Shown here piece by piece: positions 1 to 9,018 of a DNA stretch of 64,000 bases (positions within the stretch are counted from its first letter, which is position 1; every line of letters starts with the position of its first letter). The translations under genes and the position numbers were made by a program. The stretch spans positions 2,418,001 to 2,482,000 of the forward strand of contig CP036279.1 of assembly GCA_007748055.1 (NCBI GenBank). Direction: 5' to 3'. The DNA comes from Kolteria novifilia (GTDB lineage Bacteria; Planctomycetota; Planctomycetia; Kolteriales; Kolteriaceae). The notes beneath the pieces were generated by a model. That model searched no databases. It saw nothing but the letters and a program-made list of their open reading frames with translations, and had not been told where the DNA came from.

Positions 1-5
1 TGATT

Positions 6-68
6 CGGTTCCCAGGGTGCGCGAAGCGCGACCCTGGGCTTCATCAGAGAACGGCGTTGCCGTTCCGC
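6..68. repeat. Interspersed palindromic repeat, copy 1
   Basis: The arm CCCAGGGTGCGCG pairs with CGCGACCCTGGG, and the element continues through AACGGCGTTGCCGTT. A near-copy lies at 53691-53753. It is non-coding and looks like a REP-type intergenic repeat. Confidence 0.7.
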
Positions 69-170
69 GGAAGCTCGAGATAACGACTTCCTCGCCATTC
101 GTAGGGCAGGCCATTTGCCTGCCATCGGCGTCGCCCTCCGTTCCCGTGCGACGCGGCAGGGATCGACGAC

Positions 171-387
171 GGGTGGCCCCGATTGCTTGCCAATCGGGGT
201 GGCGCAGCCACAAGAGTCCCAACATGCGAGCGTCTCCATAACGCTTCCCGTAGGGCAGGCCATTTGCCTGCCATTCGTTTCTGCGGGTGGCCCCGATTGC
301 TTGCCAATCGGGGTGGCGCAGCCACAAGAGTCCCAACATGCGAGCGTCTCCATATCGCTTCCCGTAGGGCAGGCCATTTGCCTGCCA
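171..387. repeat. Two direct copies of a 103-bp composite palindromic repeat
   Basis: Positions 171-273 and 285-387 are nearly identical. Each copy holds two palindromes: GATTGCTTGCCAATC flanked by GGTGGCCCC and GGGGTGGC, and GGCAGGCCATTTGCCTGCC. A third copy of the second palindrome is at 103-123. Relatives of the first palindrome occur at 951-985 and 30409-30860. ORFs here are shadows of the repeats. Confidence 0.8.
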
Positions 388-427
388 ATCGCATTGGGTG
401 TCCTTTGGGGGTAAGTCTTCCTGCGAT

Positions 428-835
428 ATGAACCAAGTACAGAAAGGACGTCGGATGCATCCAGAAATCGAACGGAGGATGGAGGCGATTCGTGTCCAGA
501 TGATGGGCGCCTGGATGGAGGCGATGGTATGTCGAATGCGTCCAAGGGCGAGGAGCGAGAGGTATTTATAACGGAGTACCTCAAACGAGTTCTTCCACCT
601 CGCTACCGACTTGGCAACGGAGACGATGGACAAGCTGCACGAGAAGCTCTCCGCGTCCGATTCAGTGAACGGTATACTCGTTATTGAGCACGGCTTGTTT
701 TGCTTTCAGATCAAGCATGGGTCAGGTCATGCAACGGAAGGTGCGTCACTGTGGGCCCTGATATGTGCAATCGACACATCGGCTAGTCACATGATGACCT
801 ATTCGGACTCTGTGCCGTGGGACTACATGAAGTAG
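428..835 (+). pseudogene. Decayed DUF6602-like protein gene
   Basis: The reading frame breaks into three pieces that together resemble a DUF6602 protein. The frame from 428 begins MNQVQKGRRMHPEIE and includes MEAIRVQMMGAWMEAM. The frame from 529 continues with GEEREVFITEYLKRVLPPRY, the family's N-terminal block. After a second frame change, the frame running to 835 gives KLSASDSVNGILVIEHGLF and SLWALICAIDTSASHM, which resembles the C-terminal block. The middle of the domain, where the family has its conserved acidic and basic residues, is missing, so at least one deletion and one frameshift are needed. DUF6602 has no settled function. The assignment is from memory of the family pattern. The gene sits among repeats with no partner gene. 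Confidence 0.45.
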
Positions 836-1154
836 TCATCCTCTCTGGACCGGGACAAATAGACGGAGTCGCTAAGAGATCTCGTATCGACGGCTGTCCG
901 CTCAGAACGAGTCGTTTGCAGTTCAACTGTTCCCCCGAGTTCTCTTGCGGCTGCGCCGCCCCGGTAGCGGAGCAACCGGGGCTACCCAAACATTGAGTTA
1001 GATGCTGTTGGCTTGCATGCCTACGCAAGCGTGATCCCAAGCATGCCTACGCAAGCATGATCCCAAGCATGCCCACGCAAGCGTGAGCATGGACCCCATA
1101 TCACAACTCCCCCAAGAACTCCCGACCGAACGGAGGCTTCGAACGCCTCATTGT
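836..1154. repeat. Repeat-filled intergenic stretch with three REP-like units
   Basis: There is no credible gene. Between 1013 and 1092 there are three units of the form CATGCCYACGCAAGCGTG, a small palindrome (CACGC-AA-GCGTG). Further copies lie at 58828-58880 and 60408-60463. A decayed GGTGGCC-type palindrome is at about 950-985. Confidence 0.7.
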
Positions 1155-2264
1155 TCACCCCAGCCCATCGACAAACTTGGCCAATCGCTTGTAGGAGTGA
1201 AGCTTGTCGGAGTGGCCGACTTGGGCTTGGTTCAGGGCGGTGCGGAGGCGGTCGATGTTCTCGTCGTAGAGGAGACGGTTGACGTGGTAGGGATGGCCGT
1301 CCTTGCCGCCGTGGGCGAAGCTGTAAGCGGCTGGGTCACGGCGACTGGCGGGCTGGTTGTGAATCACCTCGGCGATCAGGCTCAAACTTCGGAGCGCCTT
1401 GGGGCCCAAACCGGGCGTCCCGAGCAGCGTCTCGAAGTCGGTCGCCTGTTTTTCGTAGGTGCTGACGAGGACTTTTCGGAGAGCCCTGGGGTCGATGTGG
1501 CCGGTCGAGAGGGTATGGCGTCGAGGCATCGCTAACTCAAAGAGAGGCATCGGCTCGGCGAAGAGGGGCGAGGCTTCCTCAAGAAGCCGGTCGGGGTGCT
1601 CGCGTGAGAGATCGGTCAGGCATGCCTGGTGTTGGGACGCTTCCTCGGCGACGAGGTTGAGAAAGACCCCGCGGTGGTCGTCGGCCACCGCCGCGTGCGG
1701 ATCGCTGACGAGGCTAGGTCGTACGCCCGAGAGCCAATGATAACGCCTGGCGTAACCCTCGGCGTCGTTCATCCCTTGCTGCACGACGCACCACTGCTCC
1801 CCGGCCCCCGGAATAAAGAAGAAGCTGTGCTGATAGACCTGGTACCCGTCCTGGAGGGCGGCGCTGTCGACCTTCGCCGCCGTGCGACTCGCGTGAATGA
1901 GTGACGCGCCGTTGTCACCTGACGTTTGGCAGACGCGGTCGATCTCCTCGGGCGTCCTGCGGCTGGTCTTGCCCTTGCCGCCGCAGACGACGAAGCCCAT
2001 CTCCGAGCCGTACTCCTTGGTCGCTTCCTTGAGGGCACCGCAGACCGTGGTCGTGACGCCGCTGGAGTGCCAATCGAAGCCGAGGACGCAGCCGAAGGCT
2101 TGGAACCAGAAGGGATCGCTCAGCCGGCGGAGCATTTCGTCCGGTCCGTAGTCGCGGACAATGGCGATGCTGATCGCGCCGGCGAGTTGGACCATGCGTT
2201 CGAAGAGCCAGCGGGGGGCTTTGCCGCCGTGAAGCGGGAGATGGGCGGTGCCTCGTCGTGTCAT
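1155..2264 (-). CDS. DUF763 domain-containing protein
   Basis: A 369-aa protein starting MTRRGTAHLPLHGGKAPRW, the typical opening of DUF763 proteins. An upstream in-frame ATG at 2333 would add 23 residues that do not look like the family, so 2264 is preferred. Other family-like blocks are LFERMVQLAGAISIAIV, the segment around FWFQAFGCVLGFDWHSSG, and a C-terminal half with GTPGLGPKALRSLSLIAEVI, which looks like a helix-hairpin-helix DNA-binding motif. The length fits the family (about 370-400 aa). The function is unknown; the GxGPK-type hairpin suggests nucleic-acid binding, which is inference. It stands alone between repeats and a repetitive secreted protein, so context adds nothing. Confidence 0.85.
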   Translation of the reverse strand: MTRRGTAHLPLHGGKAPRWLFERMVQLAGAISIAIVRDYGPDEMLRRLSDPFWFQAFGCVLGFDWHSSGVTTTVCGALKEATKEYGSEMGFVVCGGKGKTSRRTPEEIDRVCQTSGDNGASLIHASRTAAKVDSAALQDGYQVYQHSFFFIPGAGEQWCVVQQGMNDAEGYARRYHWLSGVRPSLVSDPHAAVADDHRGVFLNLVAEEASQHQACLTDLSREHPDRLLEEASPLFAEPMPLFELAMPRRHTLSTGHIDPRALRKVLVSTYEKQATDFETLLGTPGLGPKALRSLSLIAEVIHNQPASRRDPAAYSFAHGGKDGHPYHVNRLLYDENIDRLRTALNQAQVGHSDKLHSYKRLAKFVDGLG

Positions 2265-2793
2265 GAGCGTCGTCCAGACTCCTCGGGTGATTCCCCGAAT
2301 AGTGACGGCCGCGGTCCGAAGCGGCAAGGTCATCTGGCTCGCTCGGGAAGAAGTCGGGAGTAGGTGGTGAATCGTGACTGGCCTTCCGACTACAATGGGG
2401 CGGAGTATCGAGATTGAATCTCAATAAGTAAGTGGGTCGGGTTGATCGCGGAGCGCAACAAGGGCGACTCATGAGGCGGGACGACGTGGCGATCGGGATG
2501 GACATTGGTCGAGAACGGCGTCAAATTGGACGAGAAATGGCGCGATTTGGTCGAGAATCGGTCCATGTTGTTCCCTTTTCGGTCGGAATCGGCGCGTTTT
2601 CGATCCTTTTGGCGACGATCGCGCTCGCTGGCGACGTCGTCAAGGAAATTTGAGTGGGCCAAAGCGAGAGCGCACCATGTTGGCCAAGATTGAGGAGATG
2701 AGACACAGGCGAATCCGTAGATTCGTCGAGTTTCGTCAACGCGGAGATTGGTCAAAAGGCGCCACCCGCCACCGTGGTGACGAAGAGCGTGGG
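2265..2793. other. Intergenic stretch, no supported gene
   Basis: About 530 bases separate the start of the DUF763 gene from the end of the repetitive protein gene. A minus-strand ORF (2390-2797) has an implausible composition and no recognisable motif. Several near-repeats of TTGGTCGAGAA and TTGGACGAGAA occur at 2506-2562. It probably holds the DUF763 promoter, but I could not identify one. Confidence 0.4.
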
Positions 2794-5700
2794 TCAAGAT
2801 CTGGTTGCCTGGGGTTGACGGTCGGCGATGAGGAGGGGACTTCGCTCGAAGAACAAGGTCGCGGAGGGGACCTGCGAATCGGTCGTGTGGGGCGTGGCAC
2901 GGAGGAAGGCCGTGAGGGTCGATTGGCCGACGATGTTGGCGATGACACCGGTTCCACCATCGAGGAAATAACTGTCGAGGACCGTGCCGCTGTCGGTGGC
3001 GAAGTTGCCCTGCTCCTCGGTCGTCTCGATCGTGGCATCGTCGTCGATGATGACTTGGTCGGAAACGATCAAGGCCGCCACCGGCGAGGTCGACACGATG
3101 CGGTCATCGTCAAAGACGGGGTTGGTGTCGTGAAGGGACGAGGCGTTTCGGACCTCGAGGGCGCTGAGGTTGCCCGCGGACTCCATCCGCGTTTGGCTCG
3201 CGTGAGGCGTGCTCAAATTCACGGCGGTGAGCGTGGCTTGGTAGATGATGTTGGCGATGTCCCCGGTCCCTCCATCCAGGAAGAAACCGTTGATCAGCGT
3301 GCCGCTGTTGGTGGCGAAGTTGCCTTGCTCCTTGGTCGTCTCGATGGTGGCTTGGCTGATGGTGCCGTTTGGTTGAACGCCGATGACCGCTTGGTCGGGA
3401 CCGATCAGGGCGGCCACCCGCGAGTCCGATTCGATGCCGCCGACGGCGTAGATGGGTTGATTCGTGTTGTCGGTGGAGACCTCCAGCACCGGACCGGCGT
3501 CGATGTTCGCGGTGGTGGGCATCACCGAGGTGCTCGCATGGGGCGTGGTGATGTTCACGGCGGTGAGGGCGGTTTGATAGACGATGTTGGCGATGTCGCC
3601 CGTGCCCCCATCAAGGAAGAAGCTGTCGAGCACCGAGCCGCTGTTGGTGGAGAAGTTGCCCTGTTCCTTGGTCGTCTCGATGGAGGCTTGGACGATGGTG
3701 CCACCGCTTGAGGAGCCGAGTTGGCCGCCGATGCCCGCTTGGTCGTCAACGATCGAGGCGACCACCTCCGAGGCGGACGCGATGTCGCCGATGCCGTAGA
3801 CCGGTCGAATCGTGTTGAGGCTAAAAAGATCCCGGACGTCGAGGGCGTGGATATTGCCCGTGCCGACCATTCGGGAATCGCTCGCGTGGGGCGTGCTGAT
3901 GTTCACGCCGGCGAGGGTGGTTTGGTAGAGGATGTCGGCGATGTCGCCCGTCCCGCCATCGACAAAGAAGCTGTTGAGCAGCGTGCCGCTATTGGTGGCG
4001 GCGTTGTTCTGTTCCTTGGTCGTCTCGATGGTGGCTTGACCGATGGTGCTACCGCTTGAGGAGTCGGTTGGACCGCCGATGACCGCTTGGTCGGGACCGG
4101 ACGACGCGGCCACGCGCGAGTCCGATTCGATGCCGACGATGTCATAGACCGGCTCGTTGATGTTGTGAGCCTCCACATCCCCGATGGGGCCGGCCGCGAC
4201 GTTGCCCGTGTTGACGATCACCGATTCGCTGGCGTGGACGATCGCGAAATTCACCCCGGTCAGGATGGAGTTGTTGACGATCAGCGAGACATCGCCGGTC
4301 CCCCCGTCGACGAAGAGGCTTCCGAGCACCGATCCGCTGTTGGAAGCGTAATTGCCCTGTTCCTTGGTGGTTTCGATCGAGGCCTCGGACGCGTCGCCGG
4401 CCTCGTCCGAGGAACCGGTTTGGTCAACGACGGCTTCGTCGCGATCGATCGAGCCCTCGACACGGGAGGTCGATTCGATCTCGCCGATGATGCCGTCGGG
4501 CTGATTCGTGTTGACGGTCACGACATCCTGGATGGGACCAGCCGCGATGTTCGCCGCATCGATCAACAGCGACTCGCTCGCATGAACGATCGCGACATTG
4601 ACGCCGGTCAGGGTCGAGTTGTTGACGACGAACCCGATCTCGCCCATCCCTCCGCTGACGAAGATGCTATCGATCAGCGTGCCGCTGTTGGTGGCGAAGT
4701 TGCCCTGTTCCTTCGTGGTTTCGATCGAGGCCTCGGCCTCGCCGCCGACCGTCTCGCTTTGGACGACAACCGCCTCTTCGGGACCGATCACTCCGGCCAC
4801 CTGGGAGGTCGATGCGATGCTGTCGATGTCATAGACGGGCTCGTTGCCGTTGACGGTGGAGACATCCTGGACGGGACCGGCCTCGATGTTCGCCGAGTCG
4901 TCGAGCAGCGAGTCGCTCAAGTGGATGATGGTGATGGTGACGTTGGTGAGGGTGGAGTTGTTGATGATGAGACCGATGTCACCCAAGCCGCCGTCAATGA
5001 AGACGCTATCGAGGATCGTGCCGCTGTTGGAGGCGAAGTTGCCCTGTTCCTCGGTGGTTTCGATCGAGACCTCCGAGGCGCCGTCGCCGCCCGCGCCTTG
5101 GCGAATGACCGCTTGATCGGGACCGATCACGCCGGCCACCTGAGAGGTCGACGCGATCGCGCCGATATCGTAGGAGGGCCGGTTCGTGTTGACGGTGGAG
5201 ATCGCCCCGACGGGACCGGCCGCGACGTTGGCCGAGTTGATCAAGACCGAGGCGCTCGCGTGGATGACCGCGAAGTTCACCCCGGTCAGGGTGGAGTTGT
5301 TGATAAAGATCCCGATGTCGCTCAGGCCGCCGTCGACGAAGATGCTATTGATCAACGTCCCGCTGTTGAAGGCGAAATTGCCCTGTTCCTTGGTGGTCTC
5401 GATCGAGATCTCGGCCTCGTCGTCGATTGTTCCGTCGGTGGTGTCGCTTGGAGCGATGAGGGCGTTGTCGGGATCGAGCGAACCGGCGACTTGAGAGGTC
5501 GACTGGATGCTGCCGATGCCGTAAGTGGGCTGGTTCGTGTTGACGGCGTCGACATTCGCGCTGGGGCTGGTGACGGTGTTCGCCGAGTTCCTGATCGGGG
5601 AGTCCTTGTTTGCCGCGTTGCTTACCGACAAGCCTTGGTTCGCGTCGCCCGTCGTCGTCGAGGAACTCCGGTGGATCAGGATGATGTTCATGTCGGCGAG

Positions 5701-5994
5701 ATTGGCGTTGTCGATGATCTTCGGGAGGTCGCCGGTGCCGCCGGCGATGAAGACCTCGTTGGTGATTGTCCCGCTATTGGTAGCGTTGTCGCCTTGCTCT
5801 TGAGTCGGTTCGATCTCGGAGTCCGTTTGGCTCAAGAGGCTCGTCGGCACGGTCGGCGGACCGGCGACGAATGCGGGGTCCCAGAAAGCGCCGGCCGGAA
5901 CGGTTCGGTCTTCCAGAAGCTCCACCTGGAACTGTGTGCGGAGGGAAGGGACGAGAACTCTTCGCATTTGCCGTAGTCGCCCCTGTCGCCTCAT
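2794..5994 (-). CDS. Large secreted repetitive protein with planctomycete LEDRTVPA N-terminal motif
   Basis: A protein of about 1066 aa whose N-terminus carries basic residues and then VELLEDRTVPAG, the motif that marks many very large planctomycete surface or secreted proteins. The body holds nine repeats of about 100-130 residues. Each opens with an ETTKEQGNFATNSGT-like block, continues with FFVDGGTGDIANI and a TPHAS or VHASES segment, and is separated by linkers containing NTNQPVYDIGGIASTSQVA and GPDQAVI. The first and last repeats are the most divergent. The protein is acidic, rich in S, T, N and G, and has no lysine-rich enzymatic core or catalytic motif, which fits an extracellular beta-rich structural role. 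An ATG at 6012 is possible, but GGAAGGA lies at better spacing before the ATG at 5994. Antisense ORFs of up to 629 codons are side effects of its codon bias. Confidence 0.8.
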   Translation of the reverse strand: MRRQGRLRQMRRVLVPSLRTQFQVELLEDRTVPAGAFWDPAFVAGPPTVPTSLLSQTDSEIEPTQEQGDNATNSGTITNEVFIAGGTGDLPKIIDNANLADMNIILIHRSSSTTTGDANQGLSVSNAANKDSPIRNSANTVTSPSANVDAVNTNQPTYGIGSIQSTSQVAGSLDPDNALIAPSDTTDGTIDDEAEISIETTKEQGNFAFNSGTLINSIFVDGGLSDIGIFINNSTLTGVNFAVIHASASVLINSANVAAGPVGAISTVNTNRPSYDIGAIASTSQVAGVIGPDQAVIRQGAGGDGASEVSIETTEEQGNFASNSGTILDSVFIDGGLGDIGLIINNSTLTNVTITIIHLSDSLLDDSANIEAGPVQDVSTVNGNEPVYDIDSIASTSQVAGVIGPEEAVVVQSETVGGEAEASIETTKEQGNFATNSGTLIDSIFVSGGMGEIGFVVNNSTLTGVNVAIVHASESLLIDAANIAAGPIQDVVTVNTNQPDGIIGEIESTSRVEGSIDRDEAVVDQTGSSDEAGDASEASIETTKEQGNYASNSGSVLGSLFVDGGTGDVSLIVNNSILTGVNFAIVHASESVIVNTGNVAAGPIGDVEAHNINEPVYDIVGIESDSRVAASSGPDQAVIGGPTDSSSGSTIGQATIETTKEQNNAATNSGTLLNSFFVDGGTGDIADILYQTTLAGVNISTPHASDSRMVGTGNIHALDVRDLFSLNTIRPVYGIGDIASASEVVASIVDDQAGIGGQLGSSSGGTIVQASIETTKEQGNFSTNSGSVLDSFFLDGGTGDIANIVYQTALTAVNITTPHASTSVMPTTANIDAGPVLEVSTDNTNQPIYAVGGIESDSRVAALIGPDQAVIGVQPNGTISQATIETTKEQGNFATNSGTLINGFFLDGGTGDIANIIYQATLTAVNLSTPHASQTRMESAGNLSALEVRNASSLHDTNPVFDDDRIVSTSPVAALIVSDQVIIDDDATIETTEEQGNFATDSGTVLDSYFLDGGTGVIANIVGQSTLTAFLRATPHTTDSQVPSATLFFERSPLLIADRQPQATRS

Positions 5995-6361
5995 GTTGTC
6001 TTCCTTCCCCATGATCTCCTGCCGTCCCTATTTGAACGAATACCAACTGTGGGTCGATGTAGCCACCCAAAAGCGGCTTCGTGGAGAAGGGATGGCCTTG
6101 GGTTGGGCCAATCATGACGAATGCCGAGGATGCCAAGGGAGTCGGGTGGTTCTCGACCGAGCGCGAGCGTCGACCGCCGACCGCGTCAGGCAATGGCCTG
6201 ACCCAAGGGTCCGTTGACGTCGATGAGACAGGCTCTTGTTCCCCTCTCCCCAGGGGGGGATCGCCGGTGTCAAGGGTAACAGGTGTTCGGGTACATGGGT
6301 AACACGTAACACGTCCTCTTCTTCGGTTTCGGGTGTGGAACGGACGGAGGGGGCCCAGCGG
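5995..6361. repeat. Intergenic stretch with IS-like and palindromic repeats
   Basis: It contains TCAGGCAATGGCCTGA (6187-6202), a CCCCTCTCCCCAGGGGGG palindrome near 6241-6259, and a segment at 6271-6320 with GGTAACAGGTGTTCGGG and CATGGGTAACACG. That segment recurs at 58015-58058 and resembles a subterminal repeat of an insertion sequence. The promoter of the repetitive secreted protein should also lie here. Confidence 0.55.
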
Positions 6362-6934
6362 ATGCCGCGGCTGGCGATTGGGGACGGAGCCCTTGGCTTC
6401 TGGGCCGCGCTTCGCAAGGTCTACGGCGAGACTTGCGAGCAACGCTGTTGGCTTCACAAGACCGCCAACGTCCTCAACAAGATGCCCAAGAGCGTCCAGC
6501 CAAAAGCCAAGGCCGATCTGCACGAGATCTGGATGGCCGCCACCCGGGAGGAGGCACGCAAGGCGTTCGACCACTTCGTGGAGAAGTACGGGGCGAAGTA
6601 TCCAGGAGCTTCGCAATGTCTGGAAAAGGATCGCGACGTGCTGTTGACCTTCTACGACTTTCCCGCCGAGCACTGGAAGCACTTGCGGACCACCAACCCG
6701 ATCGAATCGACCTTCGCCACGATTCGACTTCGCCAGAGAAAGACCAAGGGATGCGGCAGCAGGCGAGCAAGCTTGACCATGATGTTCAAGCTCGCACACG
6801 CCGCTCAGAAGGGGTGGCGACGACTCAACGGCTACGAGAAGATCGTCCCCCTGCTCGAAGGAAAGACGTTCGTTGACGGAGACCTGCAGGACGCCGCTTG
6901 AACTTCCTCCGAACACAACGTTTGACAGTAGCTC
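6362..6934 (+). pseudogene. IS256-family (Mutator-type) transposase, C-terminal fragment
   Basis: The frame to the stop at 6901 reads RLAIGDGALGFWAALRKVYG, CWLHKTANVLNKMPKSVQ and TTNPIESTFATIRLRQRKTK, ending in [13 protein letters not shown]. These are the last two DDE-region blocks of IS256 transposases. About 180 aa remain of a usual 400 or so, so the 5' half, with the first catalytic Asp, is gone. The tail after the stop, to about 6934, ends in TTTGACAGTAGC, typical of an IS256 terminal repeat. The same 3' end, slightly diverged, recurs at 10166-10310. The element cannot encode an active enzyme. Its right end directly abuts an integrase tail. Confidence 0.85.
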
Positions 6935-7091
6935 TCGGCAAACAATGGCCCGCCAGTTTCTCGCTGACCACGAGAATGACTTGGTGGGGTTGGCTCAGAT
7001 TCTTGGGCACAAACACCTGAACACGACGGCTCGGTACACGAAACGAGCGGACGCTTCCCTGTCTGCTGCTGCTGAGAACATCTCGTTCTGA
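6934..7091 (+). pseudogene. Tyrosine recombinase (integrase), C-terminal fragment
   Basis: The open frame immediately after the IS256 right end reads [33 protein letters not shown] and ends ENISF. This is the last 50 or so residues of an XerC/D-like recombinase, with the LGH box and the RY nucleophile tyrosine. The catalytic Arg and the first His region are missing. The gene was evidently cut by the IS256-type insertion, and its 5' part is not present on the other side of the IS fragment. Confidence 0.7.
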
Positions 7092-7146
7092 ACAAGCAAA
7101 AGAGCCTATCCAGGTGAAGGCCACCCTTTTCGATGGGCGGATAGGG

Positions 7147-7722
7147 TCAGGATTCGGTTGCTTCAACCATCTGATTCCACCACTCATAGAGCGAATCTGC
7201 ACGGCGAGGTCGAAACCGACCCATGGTCTGAATTCGACGAAGCACTTCGCCAACCTGACGATCATCCATGCCTTGTGATTCAGCCCAAGTGCGTATCATT
7301 TCGCTTGTGCCGACGACTCTAATTCCTTCTTCGCCGGCAATGCGTCTTGCTTTCTTGTCATCAGTTGCGACCGTCCAGCCCCTTGATTTTGCAAGGGCGA
7401 GAGCACCGGCTTCTCCATCGTCCAGTTGCTGGGCAAAACGAACGAACGAATCCATTTCTTCCTGCCCGTCTAGGTCCAAGACGGTGATGTGCCCAGCGTC
7501 AATGGCTTCAGTCAAGTCGATCTCTTTGGGCACCAAATGTGGCGGTGAGTCGTGATCCACACAACGGATCGAAAGTGCTTCTCCCTGAATCTGGGCAGAG
7601 ACGAAGATACCTCCCAGATGCTGAAAGATCGCCGTTTGCTCGCCCGTTGCATACAGGTTCAGTAGGCAACAAGTGTCGACAATCTGCTCTTCTTCCATGT
7701 CTTCATCAGTTGATTGCGTCAT
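7147..7722 (-). CDS. PIN-domain protein, putative RNase toxin
   Basis: A 191-aa protein with the acidic residues expected of a PIN ribonuclease: D16 in IVDTCCLLNLY, E104 in GEAGALALA and D121/D122 in ATDDKKARR. The pattern resembles the stand-alone PIN proteins related to DUF3368. PIN toxins cleave RNA and are neutralised by a partner. Here the gene lies 21 bases downstream of an XRE-ImmA gene on the same strand, so the two are probably co-transcribed with the regulator first. The C-terminal third (GRFRPRRADSLYEWWNQM) is not a motif I recognise. It could also be a non-toxic PIN nuclease acting with the ImmA-like protease. Confidence 0.75.
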   Translation of the reverse strand: MTQSTDEDMEEEQIVDTCCLLNLYATGEQTAIFQHLGGIFVSAQIQGEALSIRCVDHDSPPHLVPKEIDLTEAIDAGHITVLDLDGQEEMDSFVRFAQQLDDGEAGALALAKSRGWTVATDDKKARRIAGEEGIRVVGTSEMIRTWAESQGMDDRQVGEVLRRIQTMGRFRPRRADSLYEWWNQMVEATES

Positions 7723-7743
7723 GCGGCGAACCTACCTGCAGAA

Positions 7744-8973
7744 TCAGTCCATTGATGCCGACTCTTTTTCGCCAAGCAACGAGAACTGCGGTTCCAACTG
7801 AACGCGATGGATGTGACCGTCGTCCGAAATCTCAGTCGTCGTCAAATATCGCTCGACAGTTTCTCTTGCAGACACTCGGTCACAGCGAAGCAGGGCAGAA
7901 AGCTCGCCCTCGCTCAACTCGCCCCGGTCATACGCATGCACTGCCAGATACATGTACCTGTCGGGAAATCGATTGTCGGCAATCGGGTGATCCTCAAGGT
8001 TCAACATTTCTGCCGCACGACGCACTTCAAATCGAGATTCTTTGAGATGGTCTCGCACTCCTTTCGGAATCATCCCAAGCCCTTCTAGGCGGAGAGTCAT
8101 GGCCTCGACCGACACATAGAAGAAGTGACTCAATCGGCAAAGATCGGAGATTTGAAAGTCGCCACTCTCGTTGACGATTTGATTGAAGCGACGCCTGATA
8201 GAAGTAGATGGCATTAAGAATGCCATCGCAAATGCCTCAGCGAACCGCTCATTCGCTGGCTTCCGGCCCGTATAGGTCAAGTAGTCAATTCCCGGCTTGA
8301 ACCGATCAGTAATCAAATGGCCATACTCGTGGAGCATCGTTGCCCGTCTTCGTTCAGGCGGATGTTTCCGGTTGACCAAGATCACTCCGCCCAACTCACT
8401 TGAGAAGGCGAACATACCAGCGACTCGTGAGGGCAAATCCTCGTAGGCGATACGAAGGCCGACTTCGGCTTCGAGCAGGCTGCGAAGATGGACAACCGGT
8501 TGGTCGCCAACACCGAGCCGCCTTCTCTCCTGATCGGCTACGTCTTCCGCCAATGCAACGGGATTGCCACGCCCGATCGTCACGATTTCGGGGTAATTTG
8601 TCGGCAGCGAAACGCTAAGCATGATCTCAAGGCGGCGATAGTCCTCTGCAAATCGCTGGAGTGAAGCAATACCATCACCAATCTCGCTTTCGTCAACCTT
8701 CATCTGGTTGGCAACGGCTCGCAGGTGCGGCTGAAGGTTTGAGAGCGGCTCACCCGGACGCACAATGTCGCTTACTTTGTGACCATAAAGACCAGCCAGA
8801 CTCACGATCTCTTCGGACTTTGCCTGTCGAGTGCCCTTTTCAATTGCGATCAAGGTTGGACGACTACATCCAAGATGCTTCGCAGCTTCTTCTTGAGTCA
8901 CGCCTCTGGCCTTTCTCGCCTCTGCGAGTCGAAGGCCGACGATCTTGGGATCGGTCTGGTCGATCATGGCCAT
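7744..8973 (-). CDS. XRE-type HTH and ImmA/IrrE-family metallopeptidase fusion
   Basis: A 409-aa protein. Residues 10-65 form an XRE helix-turn-helix (ARKARGVTQEEAAKHLG, SRPTLIAIEKGTRQ). The centre carries the zinc-protease motif HEYGH (H215, E216, H219) and the downstream ERFAEAFAMAFLMP block that supplies the third ligand (probably E242). Proteins of this COG2856/ImmA type either regulate a neighbouring toxin or cleave a repressor under stress. GGGAGAG lies seven bases before the ATG, which supports the start. It is followed by the PIN gene after 21 bases and preceded by a small gene on the same strand. A role as antitoxin or regulator of the PIN protein is inference from this arrangement. 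Confidence 0.85.
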   Translation of the reverse strand: MAMIDQTDPKIVGLRLAEARKARGVTQEEAAKHLGCSRPTLIAIEKGTRQAKSEEIVSLAGLYGHKVSDIVRPGEPLSNLQPHLRAVANQMKVDESEIGDGIASLQRFAEDYRRLEIMLSVSLPTNYPEIVTIGRGNPVALAEDVADQERRRLGVGDQPVVHLRSLLEAEVGLRIAYEDLPSRVAGMFAFSSELGGVILVNRKHPPERRRATMLHEYGHLITDRFKPGIDYLTYTGRKPANERFAEAFAMAFLMPSTSIRRRFNQIVNESGDFQISDLCRLSHFFYVSVEAMTLRLEGLGMIPKGVRDHLKESRFEVRRAAEMLNLEDHPIADNRFPDRYMYLAVHAYDRGELSEGELSALLRCDRVSARETVERYLTTTEISDDGHIHRVQLEPQFSLLGEKESASMD

Positions 8974-9018
8974 AATGGATCTCTCCCTTTATTCAAGCTG
9001 CCCTAGGTGGCAGGTCGA

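Noticed and set aside
2390-2797. 135-codon minus-strand ORF between DUF763 and the repetitive protein
   Set aside because: No motif, no ribosome site, odd composition, and its start overlaps the end of the upstream gene.
4087-5976. 629-codon plus-strand ORF opposite the repetitive secreted protein
   Set aside because: It mirrors the repeats of the minus-strand gene, has an arginine- and aspartate-heavy composition with no fold or motif, and no ribosome site. It follows from codon bias.
5774-6916. 380-codon minus-strand ORF over the IS256 fragment
   Set aside because: It is antisense to transposase coding sequence and reads across two unrelated elements.
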